Shown piece by piece: positions 8,201-16,897 of a DNA stretch of 64,000 nucleotides. Source of the DNA: Paraburkholderia bryophila. Lineage in GTDB: Bacteria; Pseudomonadota; Gammaproteobacteria; Burkholderiales; Burkholderiaceae. The DNA lies in contig NZ_JACCAS010000002.1 of the NCBI RefSeq assembly GCF_013409255.1, positions 2,160,001 to 2,224,000 on the forward strand, given 5' to 3'. The notes below the pieces were generated by a model, which searched no databases, was not told where the DNA came from, and worked only from the letters and a program-made list of their open reading frames with translations. Made by a program: the position numbers and the translations under genes. Each line of letters starts with the position of its first letter. The stretch's first letter is position 1.

Positions 8201-8821
8201 ATGGCTACCCTTCCCCGTATTGGCCTATTCCCGGCCCGCTATGTCGTCGGTACCGGATTGCCGGGCGCGCCGACGCTCACGCTCGGACTTCTGGTCGATA
8301 CGCCCCGACGCAGCGTCGTCGGCGGCGCATCGATCACGCAGGCGGTGAATCCGCCACTCGATTTCCATGCCGACACGTGGGGCACCTTCACGTATATGGC
8401 GCTGATGCCGCCGTCCGAGACGCGCATCCTGGTGGTTCTGCAGGGCAACACCGGCGGCCCGGAATCGAACTCGATCACGACCTTCCGCCTGCATCTGGTG
8501 CTGGACAGCGACTGGCAACACGGCGTCGCCAACTACAGCTATCTGAACGATGGCCGCTGGCTTGAAGTATCCAACGTGCCGGCGAGGCTCGATCCGGAAT
8601 TCGTGCCGCTGGAACCCGGTCCCGTGATTCCGAGCAACCCGCATGGCGGTCCGACACCGCTGTACGGCGTGAGCATCCAGCATGCGCTGGCAAGCGGCGA
8701 TCTCGCGCATATGAAGACGCTGGCGAGCTTCGCGCAACAGCAACTCGACAGCCGCGAAAGCATTCAGACCGGCCTGAGCGAACTGAAGGCGGAAATCGCC
8801 CGGCTCGAAGCCGCTCGCTAA
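8201..8821 (+). CDS. DUF1842-DUF1843 protein A (SGDL-motif protein)
   Basis: The 206-residue product has no signal peptide or membrane segment. Residues about 5-125 form a beta-rich domain (DUF1842 type) with the motif DFHADTWG at 54-61. After a Pro/Gly-rich linker (137-153), a short helical C-terminal domain (DUF1843 type, about 154-204) contains YGVSIQHALASGDLAHMK, with SGDL at 165-168, and ends in a heptad-like ELKAEIARLE helix. The start ATG follows AGGAAAACAGC. It is the first gene after a sigma54 promoter and is followed by a paralogue and a radical SAM/SPASM enzyme, so it is a candidate substrate of that enzyme. No biochemical function is known to me. Confidence 0.85.
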   Translation: MATLPRIGLFPARYVVGTGLPGAPTLTLGLLVDTPRRSVVGGASITQAVNPPLDFHADTWGTFTYMALMPPSETRILVVLQGNTGGPESNSITTFRLHLVLDSDWQHGVANYSYLNDGRWLEVSNVPARLDPEFVPLEPGPVIPSNPHGGPTPLYGVSIQHALASGDLAHMKTLASFAQQQLDSRESIQTGLSELKAEIARLEAAR

Positions 8822-8869
8822 CGCTGGCTCGTCACGTTTCGCTACCCCTTGTTCACAGGAGTTATCGCC

Positions 8870-9454
8870 ATGACTGTCGGTCTTTTCCCGGTTAATCTGC
8901 GCGTCGCGACGCCCGCGATCGGCGCGCCCGTTCTCACGCTGTCCCTGCTCGTCAACACGCCGGCCAAGCGAGTGAGCGGCGTGGCCCGGATCTATCAGTC
9001 GACCTATCCGCCGCTGGAATTCCATGCGGACGTCTGGGGCAATTACAGCCAGCTTCAACTCGCGCCCGGCACGGATCCGATCATCGTCCTGACGTTGTCG
9101 GGCAATCCGTCGGGACCGACCAGCGGTCTCGCGGAGACGTTCCAGTTTCACGGCGTGCTGAAGAGCAGCTGGCAGTCGGGGCAGGCCGGCTACAAGTACT
9201 TCGACAACCAGCGCTGGCACGACGTCGAACACGCGATCGTCACGCTCGTCGGCGCACTGCAGCCGCGCGAGCCGAACCAGCCGGTCGCGCCGCTCTATGG
9301 CGTGGGTTTGCAGCAGGCGAAGGCCTCCGGCGATCTGAGCCAGATGAAGTCGCTGGCGCGCCAGGCTGAACAGCAGTTGGCCGACGCCGGCAACATTCAG
9401 AGCGAGCTGACCAAACTGAACGCCGAGATCGCCCGGCTGGAAGGGCGTGCTTAA
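8870..9454 (+). CDS. DUF1842-DUF1843 protein B (SGDL-motif protein)
   Basis: This 194-residue paralogue of the preceding gene has the same two parts: a beta-rich DUF1842-like domain with EFHADVWG at 50-57, a shorter Pro-containing linker, and a DUF1843-like tail with YGVGLQQAKASGDLSQMK (SGDL at 153-156) and the terminal LNAEIARLE helix. Identity between copies is concentrated at FHADxWG and in the tail. I chose the ATG at 8870 because AGGAG precedes it at 8-nt spacing; an in-frame ATG at 8849 lacks a site. It lies 48 nt after protein A. A 14-bp-stem hairpin separates it from the radical SAM gene. Confidence 0.85.
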   Translation: MTVGLFPVNLRVATPAIGAPVLTLSLLVNTPAKRVSGVARIYQSTYPPLEFHADVWGNYSQLQLAPGTDPIIVLTLSGNPSGPTSGLAETFQFHGVLKSSWQSGQAGYKYFDNQRWHDVEHAIVTLVGALQPREPNQPVAPLYGVGLQQAKASGDLSQMKSLARQAEQQLADAGNIQSELTKLNAEIARLEGRA

Positions 9455-9490
9455 TCGACGGCAACAGGCGTAGGCGCTCCTGGGCGCCTG

Positions 9491-9544
9491 CCTTCCTGGC
9501 GACGTAGCGACGCAATTGCGCAACGCCGTGCGTCGCCGGGAAGG
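9491..9544 (+). promoter_or_regulatory. large intercistronic hairpin (attenuator or processing element)
   Basis: CCTTCCTGGCGACG (9491-9504) pairs with CGTCGCCGGGAAGG (9531-9544), 13 Watson-Crick pairs plus one G-U. The 26-nt loop can pair further. There is no T-run, so it is not an obvious full terminator. A stable stem between substrate genes and a maturase gene is a common way to make less of the maturase than of its substrate, by partial termination or by protecting the upstream mRNA end. Confidence 0.6.
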
Positions 9545-9597
9545 GGCGATAAGCAGCGGTGCAGTCGCGGGAACCCACACACGAGAAGGGAAGCAAC

Positions 9598-11058
9598 ATG
9601 CACGAGACCAGTCAGCAGCCGGCCCGCTATTTGCGCGACGATGACTTTCAGCGCTTCGTTCCCGTTCATGTGGTGTGGGAAATTACGTTGGCCTGCGATC
9701 TGAAGTGTTTGCATTGCGGCTCCCGCGCGGGTCGCCGCCGCCCCAACGAACTGAATACCGAAGAGTGTCTTGAAGTCATCGAGTCGCTGGCCCGGCTCGG
9801 CACGCGCGAAGTGTCGCTGATCGGCGGCGAAGCTTATCTGCGCAAAGACTGGATCCAGCTAATCAAGGCGATCCGCTCGCACGGCATGTACTGCGCCATT
9901 CAAACCGGCGGCCGCAATCTGAATCCGGCGCGGCTCGCGCAAGCCGTCGAAGCGGGGCTGAACGGTGTGGGCGTGTCGCTCGACGGCATGCAGCCGCTGC
10001 ACGATAAGGTGCGCAACGTGCCCGGGTCGTTCGGCAAGGCCGTCGACACGCTCAAGCGCGCCCGCGTCGCCGGTCTCGCCACCAGCGTCAACACGCAGAT
10101 CGGTGCGGCGACCCTGCCGGATCTGCCGGCGCTGATGGACACCATCATCGAACTCGGCGCGACGCACTGGCAGATTCAACTGACGGTGGCGATGGGCAAC
10201 GCCGCCGACAACGACGAACTGCTGCTGCAGCCGTACCAGTTGCAGGAATTGATGCCGTTACTGGCGGACCTCTACAAACGCGGCTTGAGCCACGGCTTGT
10301 TGATGAACGTGGGCAACAACATCGGCTACTACGGTCCTTATGAACATTTGTGGCGCGGTTTCGGCGACGAGCGCGTGCATTGGACCGGCTGTAGCGCGGG
10401 GCAACAGGTGATCGCGCTGGAGGCGGACGGCACGGTCAAAGGATGCCCGTCGCTGGCGACGGTCGGCTTTGCGGGCGGCAACGTGCGCGATCTTTCGCTG
10501 GAAGAAATCTGGCGGACGAGCGAGGCGATCCATTTCGGCCGGCTGCGCTCGGTGGACGATCTGTGGGGCTTCTGCCGCACCTGCTATTACGCGGACGTGT
10601 GCCGCGGCGGCTGTACGTGGACGTCGCATTCATTACTCGGCAAGCCCGGCAACAATCCGTATTGCCACTATCGCGTGATCGAACTGCAGAAGCAGGGGCT
10701 GCGCGAGCGGATCGTCAAAGTCGAGGAAGCCGGGAAGGCGTCGTTCGCGGTGGGGCGTTTCGATCTGGTGACCGAGAAGATCTCGGACGGCACGCCGGTG
10801 GCGAGCATCGTCCGCTCGGGGCAAACCATCGAACTCACGTGGAAGAACAAAGGCAAGCGCGCGCCCGAAGTGGGTCGTGTGCCGACGAAACTGGCGTTAT
10901 GCCGTAACTGCAATGGCTACGTTCACACGAACGAGCAAACCTGTCCGCATTGCAGCGCGGATATCGAAGCCTCCGCGCGAACCTATGAAGAGCAGGCGCA
11001 ATACCGCCGCGCACTGATCAGCAATCTCGAACACCTGCTGGGTCAACCGGCCGGTTGA
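9598..11058 (+). CDS. radical SAM/SPASM enzyme with C-terminal zinc ribbon (putative maturase)
   Basis: The 486-residue enzyme has the radical SAM cluster motif C33-x3-C37-x2-C40 (CDLKCLHC), then the SAM-binding GGE at 77-79. The SPASM/twitch region follows, with cysteines at 265, 283, 326, 329, 335, 339 and 356, enough for two auxiliary Fe-S clusters. Such architecture is typical of peptide and protein maturases (PqqE, anSME, sactipeptide enzymes). After a linker there is an extra CxxC...CPHC zinc ribbon (Cys435, 438, 449, 452), possibly for substrate contact. The start ATG follows GAAGGGAAGCAAC. From memory, NCBI names a family 'GDL motif peptide-associated radical SAM/SPASM maturase'; the upstream SGDL proteins fit that name, but I could not check it. 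Confidence 0.92.
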   Translation: MHETSQQPARYLRDDDFQRFVPVHVVWEITLACDLKCLHCGSRAGRRRPNELNTEECLEVIESLARLGTREVSLIGGEAYLRKDWIQLIKAIRSHGMYCAIQTGGRNLNPARLAQAVEAGLNGVGVSLDGMQPLHDKVRNVPGSFGKAVDTLKRARVAGLATSVNTQIGAATLPDLPALMDTIIELGATHWQIQLTVAMGNAADNDELLLQPYQLQELMPLLADLYKRGLSHGLLMNVGNNIGYYGPYEHLWRGFGDERVHWTGCSAGQQVIALEADGTVKGCPSLATVGFAGGNVRDLSLEEIWRTSEAIHFGRLRSVDDLWGFCRTCYYADVCRGGCTWTSHSLLGKPGNNPYCHYRVIELQKQGLRERIVKVEEAGKASFAVGRFDLVTEKISDGTPVASIVRSGQTIELTWKNKGKRAPEVGRVPTKLALCRNCNGYVHTNEQTCPHCSADIEASARTYEEQAQYRRALISNLEHLLGQPAG

Positions 11059-11128
11059 TCGTCGTTGTGCGGCTTCGCCTGATTCGTCGACGCGAGCCGC
11101 TTTCAGTCTCCCCAGATCCCCGATTTCA

Positions 11129-11156
11129 CGCCCGGCGGCTGCTCGTGCGCCGGGCG
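11129..11156 (+). terminator. hairpin after the radical SAM gene
   Basis: CGCCCGGCG (11129-11137) and CGCCGGGCG (11148-11156) form a perfect 9-bp GC stem with a 10-nt loop, 70 nt after the radical SAM stop. No T-run follows, so efficient intrinsic termination is uncertain. It may pause polymerase or stabilise the mRNA end. The 278-nt gap to the next gene has no coding sequence. Confidence 0.4.
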
Positions 11157-11289
11157 GACCCATGCCCGCGTTTCCCCCCCCTTCAGCAGCCGGCCGGCAC
11201 CTTTCCATTCCCTTGCCACAAATCTTTAACGATCCACAGCCAGAATGGCGGCCGTGCATTGAGAGAGATTTGTACCTGGCGTTGCACAC

Positions 11290-11303
11290 GGTTGCAATCA
11301 ACC
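11290..11303. promoter_or_regulatory. candidate operator upstream of the sugar ABC transporter
   Basis: GGTTG (11290-11294) and CAACC (11299-11303) form an inverted repeat with spacer CAAT, 33 nt upstream of the solute-binding-protein ATG. GTTGCA also occurs just before it (11281-11286), giving a GTTGCA repeat. Sites of this type are used by LacI-family repressors, and one is encoded at the far end of this cluster. The arms are short, so the call is tentative. Confidence 0.3.
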
Positions 11304-11336
11304 CGCCCGACTTCCGTTCCTTCACCGAGAGATCGC

Positions 11337-12575
11337 ATGAAACTGTTCAGCAGCCTGCGCGCCGTGTCCGTTGCCGTCGCCTTATCCCTTGCCGCGGCGA
11401 GCGCCGGCGCAGCCGATCTCGTGATCGCCGGCCGCGACGACATCTACGGACGCGGCCTGGCGGGCGCCGTCGCCGGCTTTACGAAGCTGCATCCCGGCGC
11501 GGACATCGAACTGCTGAAGCTGCCCAATGCGAACCTCTACCAGAAGCTGAAACTGTCGATGCGCGAAGGCACCGGCGCGTTCGATCTGGTGATGATGGAC
11601 GACACCTGGTCGCCCGAATTCATGTCGAACGGCTGGCTCAAGCCGCTGCCGGCGAACCTCGCCGATGCGGACATGGTCGCGTCGACCGTCGCGCTCGGCC
11701 GCGCGCCGTCGGGCGGCTTGTACGCGCTGCCGGTGGTGGGCAACGTCGAAATGTTCGCTTATCGGAAGGACTTGCTGGCGAAATACAAGCTGCAGCCGCC
11801 GCGCAACTGGGACGACGTGCTGAAGATCGCGCAGACCACCGGCGCCGCCGATAAAGACGTGTCCGGCGTGGTGTTTCGCGGCGCGAAGGGCAACCCGGTC
11901 GTGACCGGTTTCCTGCCGATTCTATGGGCGTACGGCGGCGACGTGATCGATCAGGGCGGCAAGGTGACGATCGATTCCCCGCAAGCGCTGGCGGCCCTGA
12001 AAATGTTCGTCGCGCTGAAGAACAACGCACCGAAGGACGTCGCGGTTTACGGCGCAGCCGAAGTGCGCGACGCGTTGCAGAAGGGCGCGGCGGCGCAGGC
12101 GCTGGAAGTCTGGCCGGCCTGGATTCCCGCGCTCGACGATCCGAAGCAGTCGCGCGTGGTCGGCGAAGTCGCGTTGCAGGCGCCGCCCGGCCAGGTGAAA
12201 GGACCGTCGCCGATGCTCGGCATCTGGCAGATGGCGATTCCGAAAGACGCGCCGCACGCCACGCTCGCACAAGAGTTCTTGGTCTATCTGACCCAGCGAG
12301 ATACGCAAACGCGTCTGGCCGCGATGGGCATTCCGCCGACCCGTAGGAGCGTGTTCGAAGATCCGGCGCTGGTGAAGCAATTCCGCTGGTATCCGGATCA
12401 GCTCAAGGCGCTCGAGGCCGGCCGCGCCCGTCCGCGTGTGAAGGACTGGCAGCAGATCGAGAGCATTCTCGGCGACGCGTTGCAACTGGTGCTGACCGGC
12501 CAGCTCGCACCGGACGCCGCCTTGCATCAGGCCGCGCAGAAGATCACGCCGGCGCTTGCCGCCGCGGCCCAATAA
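11337..12575 (+). CDS. ABC transporter sugar/glycerophosphate-type solute-binding protein
   Basis: The 412-residue secreted protein has a signal peptide (MKLFSSLRAV then a hydrophobic core, cleavage near AGA-AD at 25-26) and the MalE/UgpB-type binding-protein fold: FTKLHPGADIELL, GTGAFDLVMMDDTWSPEF, GGLYALPVVGNVEMFAYRKDLL. It delivers an unknown small carbohydrate-type ligand to the two permeases encoded next. The ATG at 11337 heads the signal peptide; the open frame extends further upstream only without a signal sequence. It is the first gene of an operon of binding protein, permeases, porin and ATPase, with a LacI-type regulator at the far end. Confidence 0.9.
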   Translation: MKLFSSLRAVSVAVALSLAAASAGAADLVIAGRDDIYGRGLAGAVAGFTKLHPGADIELLKLPNANLYQKLKLSMREGTGAFDLVMMDDTWSPEFMSNGWLKPLPANLADADMVASTVALGRAPSGGLYALPVVGNVEMFAYRKDLLAKYKLQPPRNWDDVLKIAQTTGAADKDVSGVVFRGAKGNPVVTGFLPILWAYGGDVIDQGGKVTIDSPQALAALKMFVALKNNAPKDVAVYGAAEVRDALQKGAAAQALEVWPAWIPALDDPKQSRVVGEVALQAPPGQVKGPSPMLGIWQMAIPKDAPHATLAQEFLVYLTQRDTQTRLAAMGIPPTRRSVFEDPALVKQFRWYPDQLKALEAGRARPRVKDWQQIESILGDALQLVLTGQLAPDAALHQAAQKITPALAAAAQ

Positions 12576-12600
12576 CCCCGTCGTCCTGTCGATCTATTCC

Positions 12601-13473
12601 ATGAACGCCGTGCGCCGCTATCTGCCACTGGTCCTGCTGGTGGGTCCCGCTTTGCTGGTGCTCGGCGTGCTTGCGCTGTATCCGGTCCTGCGCGTGCTGG
12701 TCGACTCTTTCTTCAATGTCGACTATGCGTCGGGCCACCGCCTCTTTACCGGGCTGGAAAATTATCGCGCGGTGCTCGGCGACAGCGAGTTTGCCGCGAG
12801 CTTCGCCAATACGCTGCAGTTCACGGTCGCGGCTTCGGTGCTCGAAGTCGTGCTCGGCGGCGCATTGGCGTTGCTGTTCGCGCGCGCGTTTGCCGGCCGC
12901 CGTTTCATCATTCCGCTCGCGATTCTGCCGATGATACTGTCCACCCTGGTGTGCTCGGCGATCTGGCGCAACTGGCTGAACTACAGCGGGTTTCTGAACG
13001 CGCTGCTGGCGGTGTTCGATCTGCCCGGCGTGCAATGGCTGTCCGATCCGCACCTCGCGATCTGGTCGCTGATTCTGGTGGATGTCTGGCAATGGACGCC
13101 AATGGCCTTTCTGATCATTCTCGCCGGCTTGCAGTCCATCGCACCGGAACTGTATGAAGCGGCTCGCACCGACGGCGCGAGCGAGTGGCAATGTCTGCGC
13201 CACATCACGTTGCCACTGATCGTTCCGCAAATCGTGCTCGCCATGCTGCTGCGTTCGATCGACACCTTCAAGCTGTTCGACAAGGTCTATGCGCTGACGG
13301 GAGGCGGGCCCGGCAATGCGACGCAAACGCTGTCCACCTATATCTACGACACAGGTTTCCGCTTCTTCAACGTCGGGCCGGCGAGCGCCGCTTCGGTGCT
13401 GATGCTGCTGATCTCGGCGGTACTGGTGTCGGCCAACGTATGGCTGTCGATCCGCAAGGCGCGCGCGCGATGA
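12601..13473 (+). CDS. ABC transporter permease (MalF/UgpA type)
   Basis: The 290-residue inner membrane protein has about six transmembrane segments, the first at residues 8-30 (PLVLLVGPALLVLGVLALYP). The cytoplasmic EAA loop is near the C-terminal half (LYEAARTDGASEWQCLRHITLP), where it docks on the ATPase. The motif GGGPGNATQTLSTYIYDTGF is characteristic of sugar permeases of this class. I start at ATG 12601; an in-frame ATG at 12556 would overlap the binding-protein gene. Its stop overlaps the next permease by 4 nt. Confidence 0.9.
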   Translation: MNAVRRYLPLVLLVGPALLVLGVLALYPVLRVLVDSFFNVDYASGHRLFTGLENYRAVLGDSEFAASFANTLQFTVAASVLEVVLGGALALLFARAFAGRRFIIPLAILPMILSTLVCSAIWRNWLNYSGFLNALLAVFDLPGVQWLSDPHLAIWSLILVDVWQWTPMAFLIILAGLQSIAPELYEAARTDGASEWQCLRHITLPLIVPQIVLAMLLRSIDTFKLFDKVYALTGGGPGNATQTLSTYIYDTGFRFFNVGPASAASVLMLLISAVLVSANVWLSIRKARAR

Positions 13474-14327
13474 ATACTGCTACGTCGTCTTCCGCGTGGC
13501 GTCCGGTGGGCCTGGGCCGACAAGCCGCGCTTTGGCTGTTGCGAATCATCGCACTGATCCTGTTGCTGCTGCCTTGTATCTGGATGGTCGGCGCCGCGTT
13601 CACGCCGACGCTCGAACGTCTCGATCATCCGCTGTTGCTGTGGCCGCATGTGCCGACCCTGCAGCATTTCGAATCGGTATGGGCGAGCGGTATCGGCCGG
13701 CAGTTGCTGAACTCGGTGCTCGTGAGTTGTGGGACGACCGTGTTGTCGCTCGCCCTCGCTTTTCCGGCCGCTTATGCACTCGTGCGCATGCGCTTTCCGG
13801 CGCGCCTCGATCTGCTGTTCCTGATGCTGGTGCTGGCCGTCAAGCTGATGCCGCCGATCACCGTGGCGGTGCCGTTGTTCACGCTCGCGAAGAACCTGCA
13901 TCTGCTCGATTCCGAATTCGGCTTGATGCTCGCCTACCAGGTGTACACGCTGCCGCTGTCGATCTGGATGCTGCTCTCGTTCGTGCGCGAAGTGCCGATC
14001 GATTATGAAGAGGCCGCCTGCCTGGACGGCGCGGGTCTTATCCAGCGGCTCGTCTATATCGTGCTGCCGTTGTGCGCGCCAGGACTCGTCGCCACCGCGA
14101 TCTTCGTGCTGATCGCGGCGTGGAACGAGTTTCTGCTGGCGCTGCTGTTTCTCACCACGCCGAGCCGTTTTACGTTGCCGCTCGCGGTGGCCGGCTACGT
14201 CACCGAAAACGGTATCGACTGGGGCGATCTGATGAGCGTCGGCATGATCGCTTCGCTGCCGACCCTGGCCGTCGCGGGATACGTGCAGCGCTATCTGCTG
14301 CGCGGCTTTTCCGGTGGGCTGAAGTAG
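13470..14327 (+). CDS. ABC transporter permease (MalG/UgpE type)
   Basis: The 285-residue inner membrane partner of the preceding permease has six predicted transmembrane segments, the first at about 21-43 (LWLLRIIALILLLLPCIWMV). The EAA loop reads DYEEAACLDGAGLIQRLVYIVLP, and the C-terminus RYLLRGFSGGLK is typical of MalG-type proteins. The ATG overlaps the upstream stop (ATGA), indicating translational coupling and a heterodimeric channel. A 110-nt gap separates it from the porin gene. Confidence 0.9.
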   Translation: MNTATSSSAWRPVGLGRQAALWLLRIIALILLLLPCIWMVGAAFTPTLERLDHPLLLWPHVPTLQHFESVWASGIGRQLLNSVLVSCGTTVLSLALAFPAAYALVRMRFPARLDLLFLMLVLAVKLMPPITVAVPLFTLAKNLHLLDSEFGLMLAYQVYTLPLSIWMLLSFVREVPIDYEEAACLDGAGLIQRLVYIVLPLCAPGLVATAIFVLIAAWNEFLLALLFLTTPSRFTLPLAVAGYVTENGIDWGDLMSVGMIASLPTLAVAGYVQRYLLRGFSGGLK

Positions 14328-14437
14328 AGCGAATAAAGCAGGCGGCACGCGCTGGTCGATGGCGCCTGCGTCGGGTGACTTTGTCAATGTGTCGGGTGCT
14401 TCGCGCTCGTCTACCTACCATCTGGAGATCCACGAAA

Positions 14438-15643
14438 ATGAACAAGCATTTGGCGGTCGCGCTGGCGGCTGCGGGCCTCGTCGCGACCACGGCGGCTCAC
14501 GCGCAAAGCAGCGTCACGCTCTACGGGGTGATCGATAACGGCCTCGTTTATCAGAACAGCAGCACGTCGCGCGGTTCGACGACAGGCGGCCACTCGGCGA
14601 TCACGGCGTCGAACGGCGCATGGGCCGGCAGCCGGTTCGGCCTGAAGGGCAGCGAAGATCTCGGCGGCGGTTCGAAGGCGATTTTCCAGCTCGAAGCCGG
14701 CGTGAATAGCCAGAACGGTCAATCGCAATTCACGGGCGGCATGTTCACGCGCCAGGAATGGATCGGTTTGACGAATCCGGCCTACGGTACGTTGACGGCG
14801 GGCCGTCAATACACGGCGTACTACACGCTGCTTTCGCCGTATAGCCCGACCACATATCTGACCGGTTTCTTCGGCGCGCACCCGGGCGATCTCGATTCGC
14901 TCGACACCACGATTCGCGCGAACAACTCGCTGGTCTATACGTCGCCGAAGTTCTACGGCTTTACGGTCAGCGGTTCGTATGCGCTCGGCGGTGTGGCGGG
15001 CAGCACCAATCGCGGCTCGACCTGGAGCGCGGCGATCCAGTACCTGAATGGACCGTTCGGCATTGCAGCGGGCTTCCAGCGCGTCAACAACTCGACCGTT
15101 GGCGGCGGCGCGTGGGGCACGGACTCGACCACGAACTCCGGCGGCCAGCCCGGCATCTCGGCCATCAACAACGGCTACGCGACCGCGCAAGCGCAGCAGC
15201 GCGTGGCGGTGACGGCCGGCTACAAGTTCTCGCCGGCGTGGGACGTGTCGGTGTCGTACTCGAACGTGCAGTACATCCCGGGCGTGGGCTCGGCGTTCCT
15301 GAACACGGCGACCTTCAATACGGCGGGCGCGGTCTTGCACTGGAAGCCGAGTGTGAGCTGGGATTTCGCGGGCGGTTATAGCTATACGCGCGCGACGCAG
15401 TCGAACGGGATCAGCAGCGCGGCGCAATACCATCAGATTTCGCTGACGCAGTACTACAGCCTGTCGTCCCGCACGGGTCTGTATCTGGGCGAAGCGTATC
15501 AACATTCGAGCGGCAAGACGATCGGCTCGAACGGCGTGAAGATCATCGACGCCACGGCATCGATCGGCGACGGCTTCAACGGTTCGCCGTCGTCGACGAG
15601 CACTCAGTTCACGGCGGGCGTCGGCATTCTGCACCGCTTCTGA
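14438..15643 (+). CDS. outer membrane porin (Porin_4/OmpC-like)
   Basis: The 401-residue product begins with a signal peptide (MNKHLAVALAAAGLVATTAAHA, cleavage before QSSVTLYG). It continues as a trimeric general porin of the betaproteobacterial type, with the N-terminal VTLYGVIDNGL strand, GSRFGLKGSEDLGGGSKAIFQL, and the typical terminal aromatic (GILHRF). TCTGGAGATC gives the ribosome binding site. Its place between the permease and ATPase genes suggests a dedicated outer membrane entry route for the imported solute. Confidence 0.92.
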   Translation: MNKHLAVALAAAGLVATTAAHAQSSVTLYGVIDNGLVYQNSSTSRGSTTGGHSAITASNGAWAGSRFGLKGSEDLGGGSKAIFQLEAGVNSQNGQSQFTGGMFTRQEWIGLTNPAYGTLTAGRQYTAYYTLLSPYSPTTYLTGFFGAHPGDLDSLDTTIRANNSLVYTSPKFYGFTVSGSYALGGVAGSTNRGSTWSAAIQYLNGPFGIAAGFQRVNNSTVGGGAWGTDSTTNSGGQPGISAINNGYATAQAQQRVAVTAGYKFSPAWDVSVSYSNVQYIPGVGSAFLNTATFNTAGAVLHWKPSVSWDFAGGYSYTRATQSNGISSAAQYHQISLTQYYSLSSRTGLYLGEAYQHSSGKTIGSNGVKIIDATASIGDGFNGSPSSTSTQFTAGVGILHRF

Positions 15644-15731
15644 TCATGCGTGTCGCCGCGGTGGTGGGCGGCGCTCATGTCTCTGCGGTTCAGGTCTCTC
15701 TTGTGTTGCGACTCAGGGTGACGCAGGAGAG

Positions 15732-15753
15732 ACCGCTTTGTGTGGCGGTTTTT
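15732..15753 (+). terminator. intrinsic terminator after the porin gene
   Basis: ACCGC (15732-15736) and GCGGT (15745-15749) form a short stem, followed by a T-run (TTTTT at 15749-15753). It lies 88 nt after the porin stop and 57 nt before the ATPase start. The stem is only 5 bp, so termination is probably partial, letting some transcripts continue into the ATPase gene. Confidence 0.5.
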
Positions 15754-15810
15754 GCTTCGCAGCAGGATGCGGAATGCGGGATGCGACGGTAATACGACAA
15801 GGAATACACG

Positions 15811-16890
15811 GTGGCTACACTCACACTCCGTGCGGTCTGCAAGACGCGGCACGGTCGGCAGCAGGTGTTGCGCGATATCGATCTGGATGTGACGGACGGC
15901 GAATTCGTCGTGCTGGTCGGGCCGTCCGGTTGCGGCAAGTCGACCCTGTTGAGAATGACGGCGGGACTCGACAGCATCACCTCGGGCGACATCAGGATCG
16001 GCTCGCGTGTCGTCAATCAGATCGCGCCGCAGGAGCGTAATGTCGCGATGGTGTTTCAAAGCTACGCGCTCTATCCGCACATGACGGTCGCGCAGAACAT
16101 CGCGTTCGGTCTGCGTATGCGCGGCATGTCGGCGGACAAGGTGCAGGAACGCGTCGCCGCAACCGCGCGGATGCTCTCGCTTGAAGCCTTGCTCGAACGC
16201 AAGCCGCACGCGCTGTCGGGTGGTCAGCGTCAGCGTGTCGCCATGGGCCGCGCGATCGTGCGCGAACCCGCGCTCTTTCTGTTCGACGAACCGCTGTCCA
16301 ACCTCGACGCGAAATTACGCAGTCAGATGCGGGCGGAGATTCGCAATCTGCACGCGCGGCTGGGTACGACCTCGCTGTATGTCACGCACGATCAGGTGGA
16401 GGCCATGACGCTCGCGCAACGCATCGTCGTGCTGAATCAAGGCGGGATCGAGCAGATCGGTACGCCGGAACAGATCTATGAGCGTCCGCAAAGCACGTTT
16501 GTCGCGAGTTTTATGGGTGCGCCCGCGATGAATCTGCTGCGTGGGCGTTTGACGGCCGACCGACAGCACTTCGACGTCGACGACGGTCCGCGCATTCCGA
16601 TTGCGGGCGCGGGCGATGCCGGCGTGCAGGTCGAAGCGAATCGCGAGACCGTGCTCGGCATTCGTCCCGAACACGTGACGGTGACCAGCGATCAGCCGAT
16701 CCCTCTACCCGTCGACGCCTGCGAGATGTTGGGTGCCGACAATCTCGCGTTCGGCCGTCTCGGCAAGCAGAGCCTGGTGGTGCGCCTGCCGTATCACCAG
16801 CGTCCGGCGTCCGGCGAGCAACTCGGCGTCGCCTTACCGGCCGCGCAGCTCCATTTTTTCGACGGACAGAGCGGGCGGCGCGTGAATTGA
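15811..16890 (+). CDS. ABC transporter ATPase (MalK/UgpC family)
   Basis: The 359-residue ATPase has Walker A GPSGCGKST (37-45), Q-loop VFQSYALYPHMT, signature LSGGQ (135-139), Walker B LFLFDEP (155-161), and H-loop YVTHDQVEAMT. It then has the C-terminal regulatory OB-type domain of MalK proteins (MGAPAMNLL onward, with GIRPEHV). It energises the importer encoded at 11337-14327. The start is GTG at 15811, preceded by AAGGAATACACG. It ends 7 nt before the convergent LacI-type gene. Confidence 0.93.
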   Translation: MATLTLRAVCKTRHGRQQVLRDIDLDVTDGEFVVLVGPSGCGKSTLLRMTAGLDSITSGDIRIGSRVVNQIAPQERNVAMVFQSYALYPHMTVAQNIAFGLRMRGMSADKVQERVAATARMLSLEALLERKPHALSGGQRQRVAMGRAIVREPALFLFDEPLSNLDAKLRSQMRAEIRNLHARLGTTSLYVTHDQVEAMTLAQRIVVLNQGGIEQIGTPEQIYERPQSTFVASFMGAPAMNLLRGRLTADRQHFDVDDGPRIPIAGAGDAGVQVEANRETVLGIRPEHVTVTSDQPIPLPVDACEMLGADNLAFGRLGKQSLVVRLPYHQRPASGEQLGVALPAAQLHFFDGQSGRRVN

Positions 16891-16897
16891 AGGGGCT

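Noticed and set aside
11176..11183. Run of eight C residues upstream of the ABC binding-protein gene
   Set aside because: A phase-variable tract was considered, but it is outside any reading frame and away from promoter elements; probably chance in GC-rich DNA.
15811..16890. Assigning the importer firmly to maltose or glycerol-3-phosphate
   Set aside because: The ATPase and permease families cannot separate these substrates, and the binding protein lacks features I could tie to one ligand.
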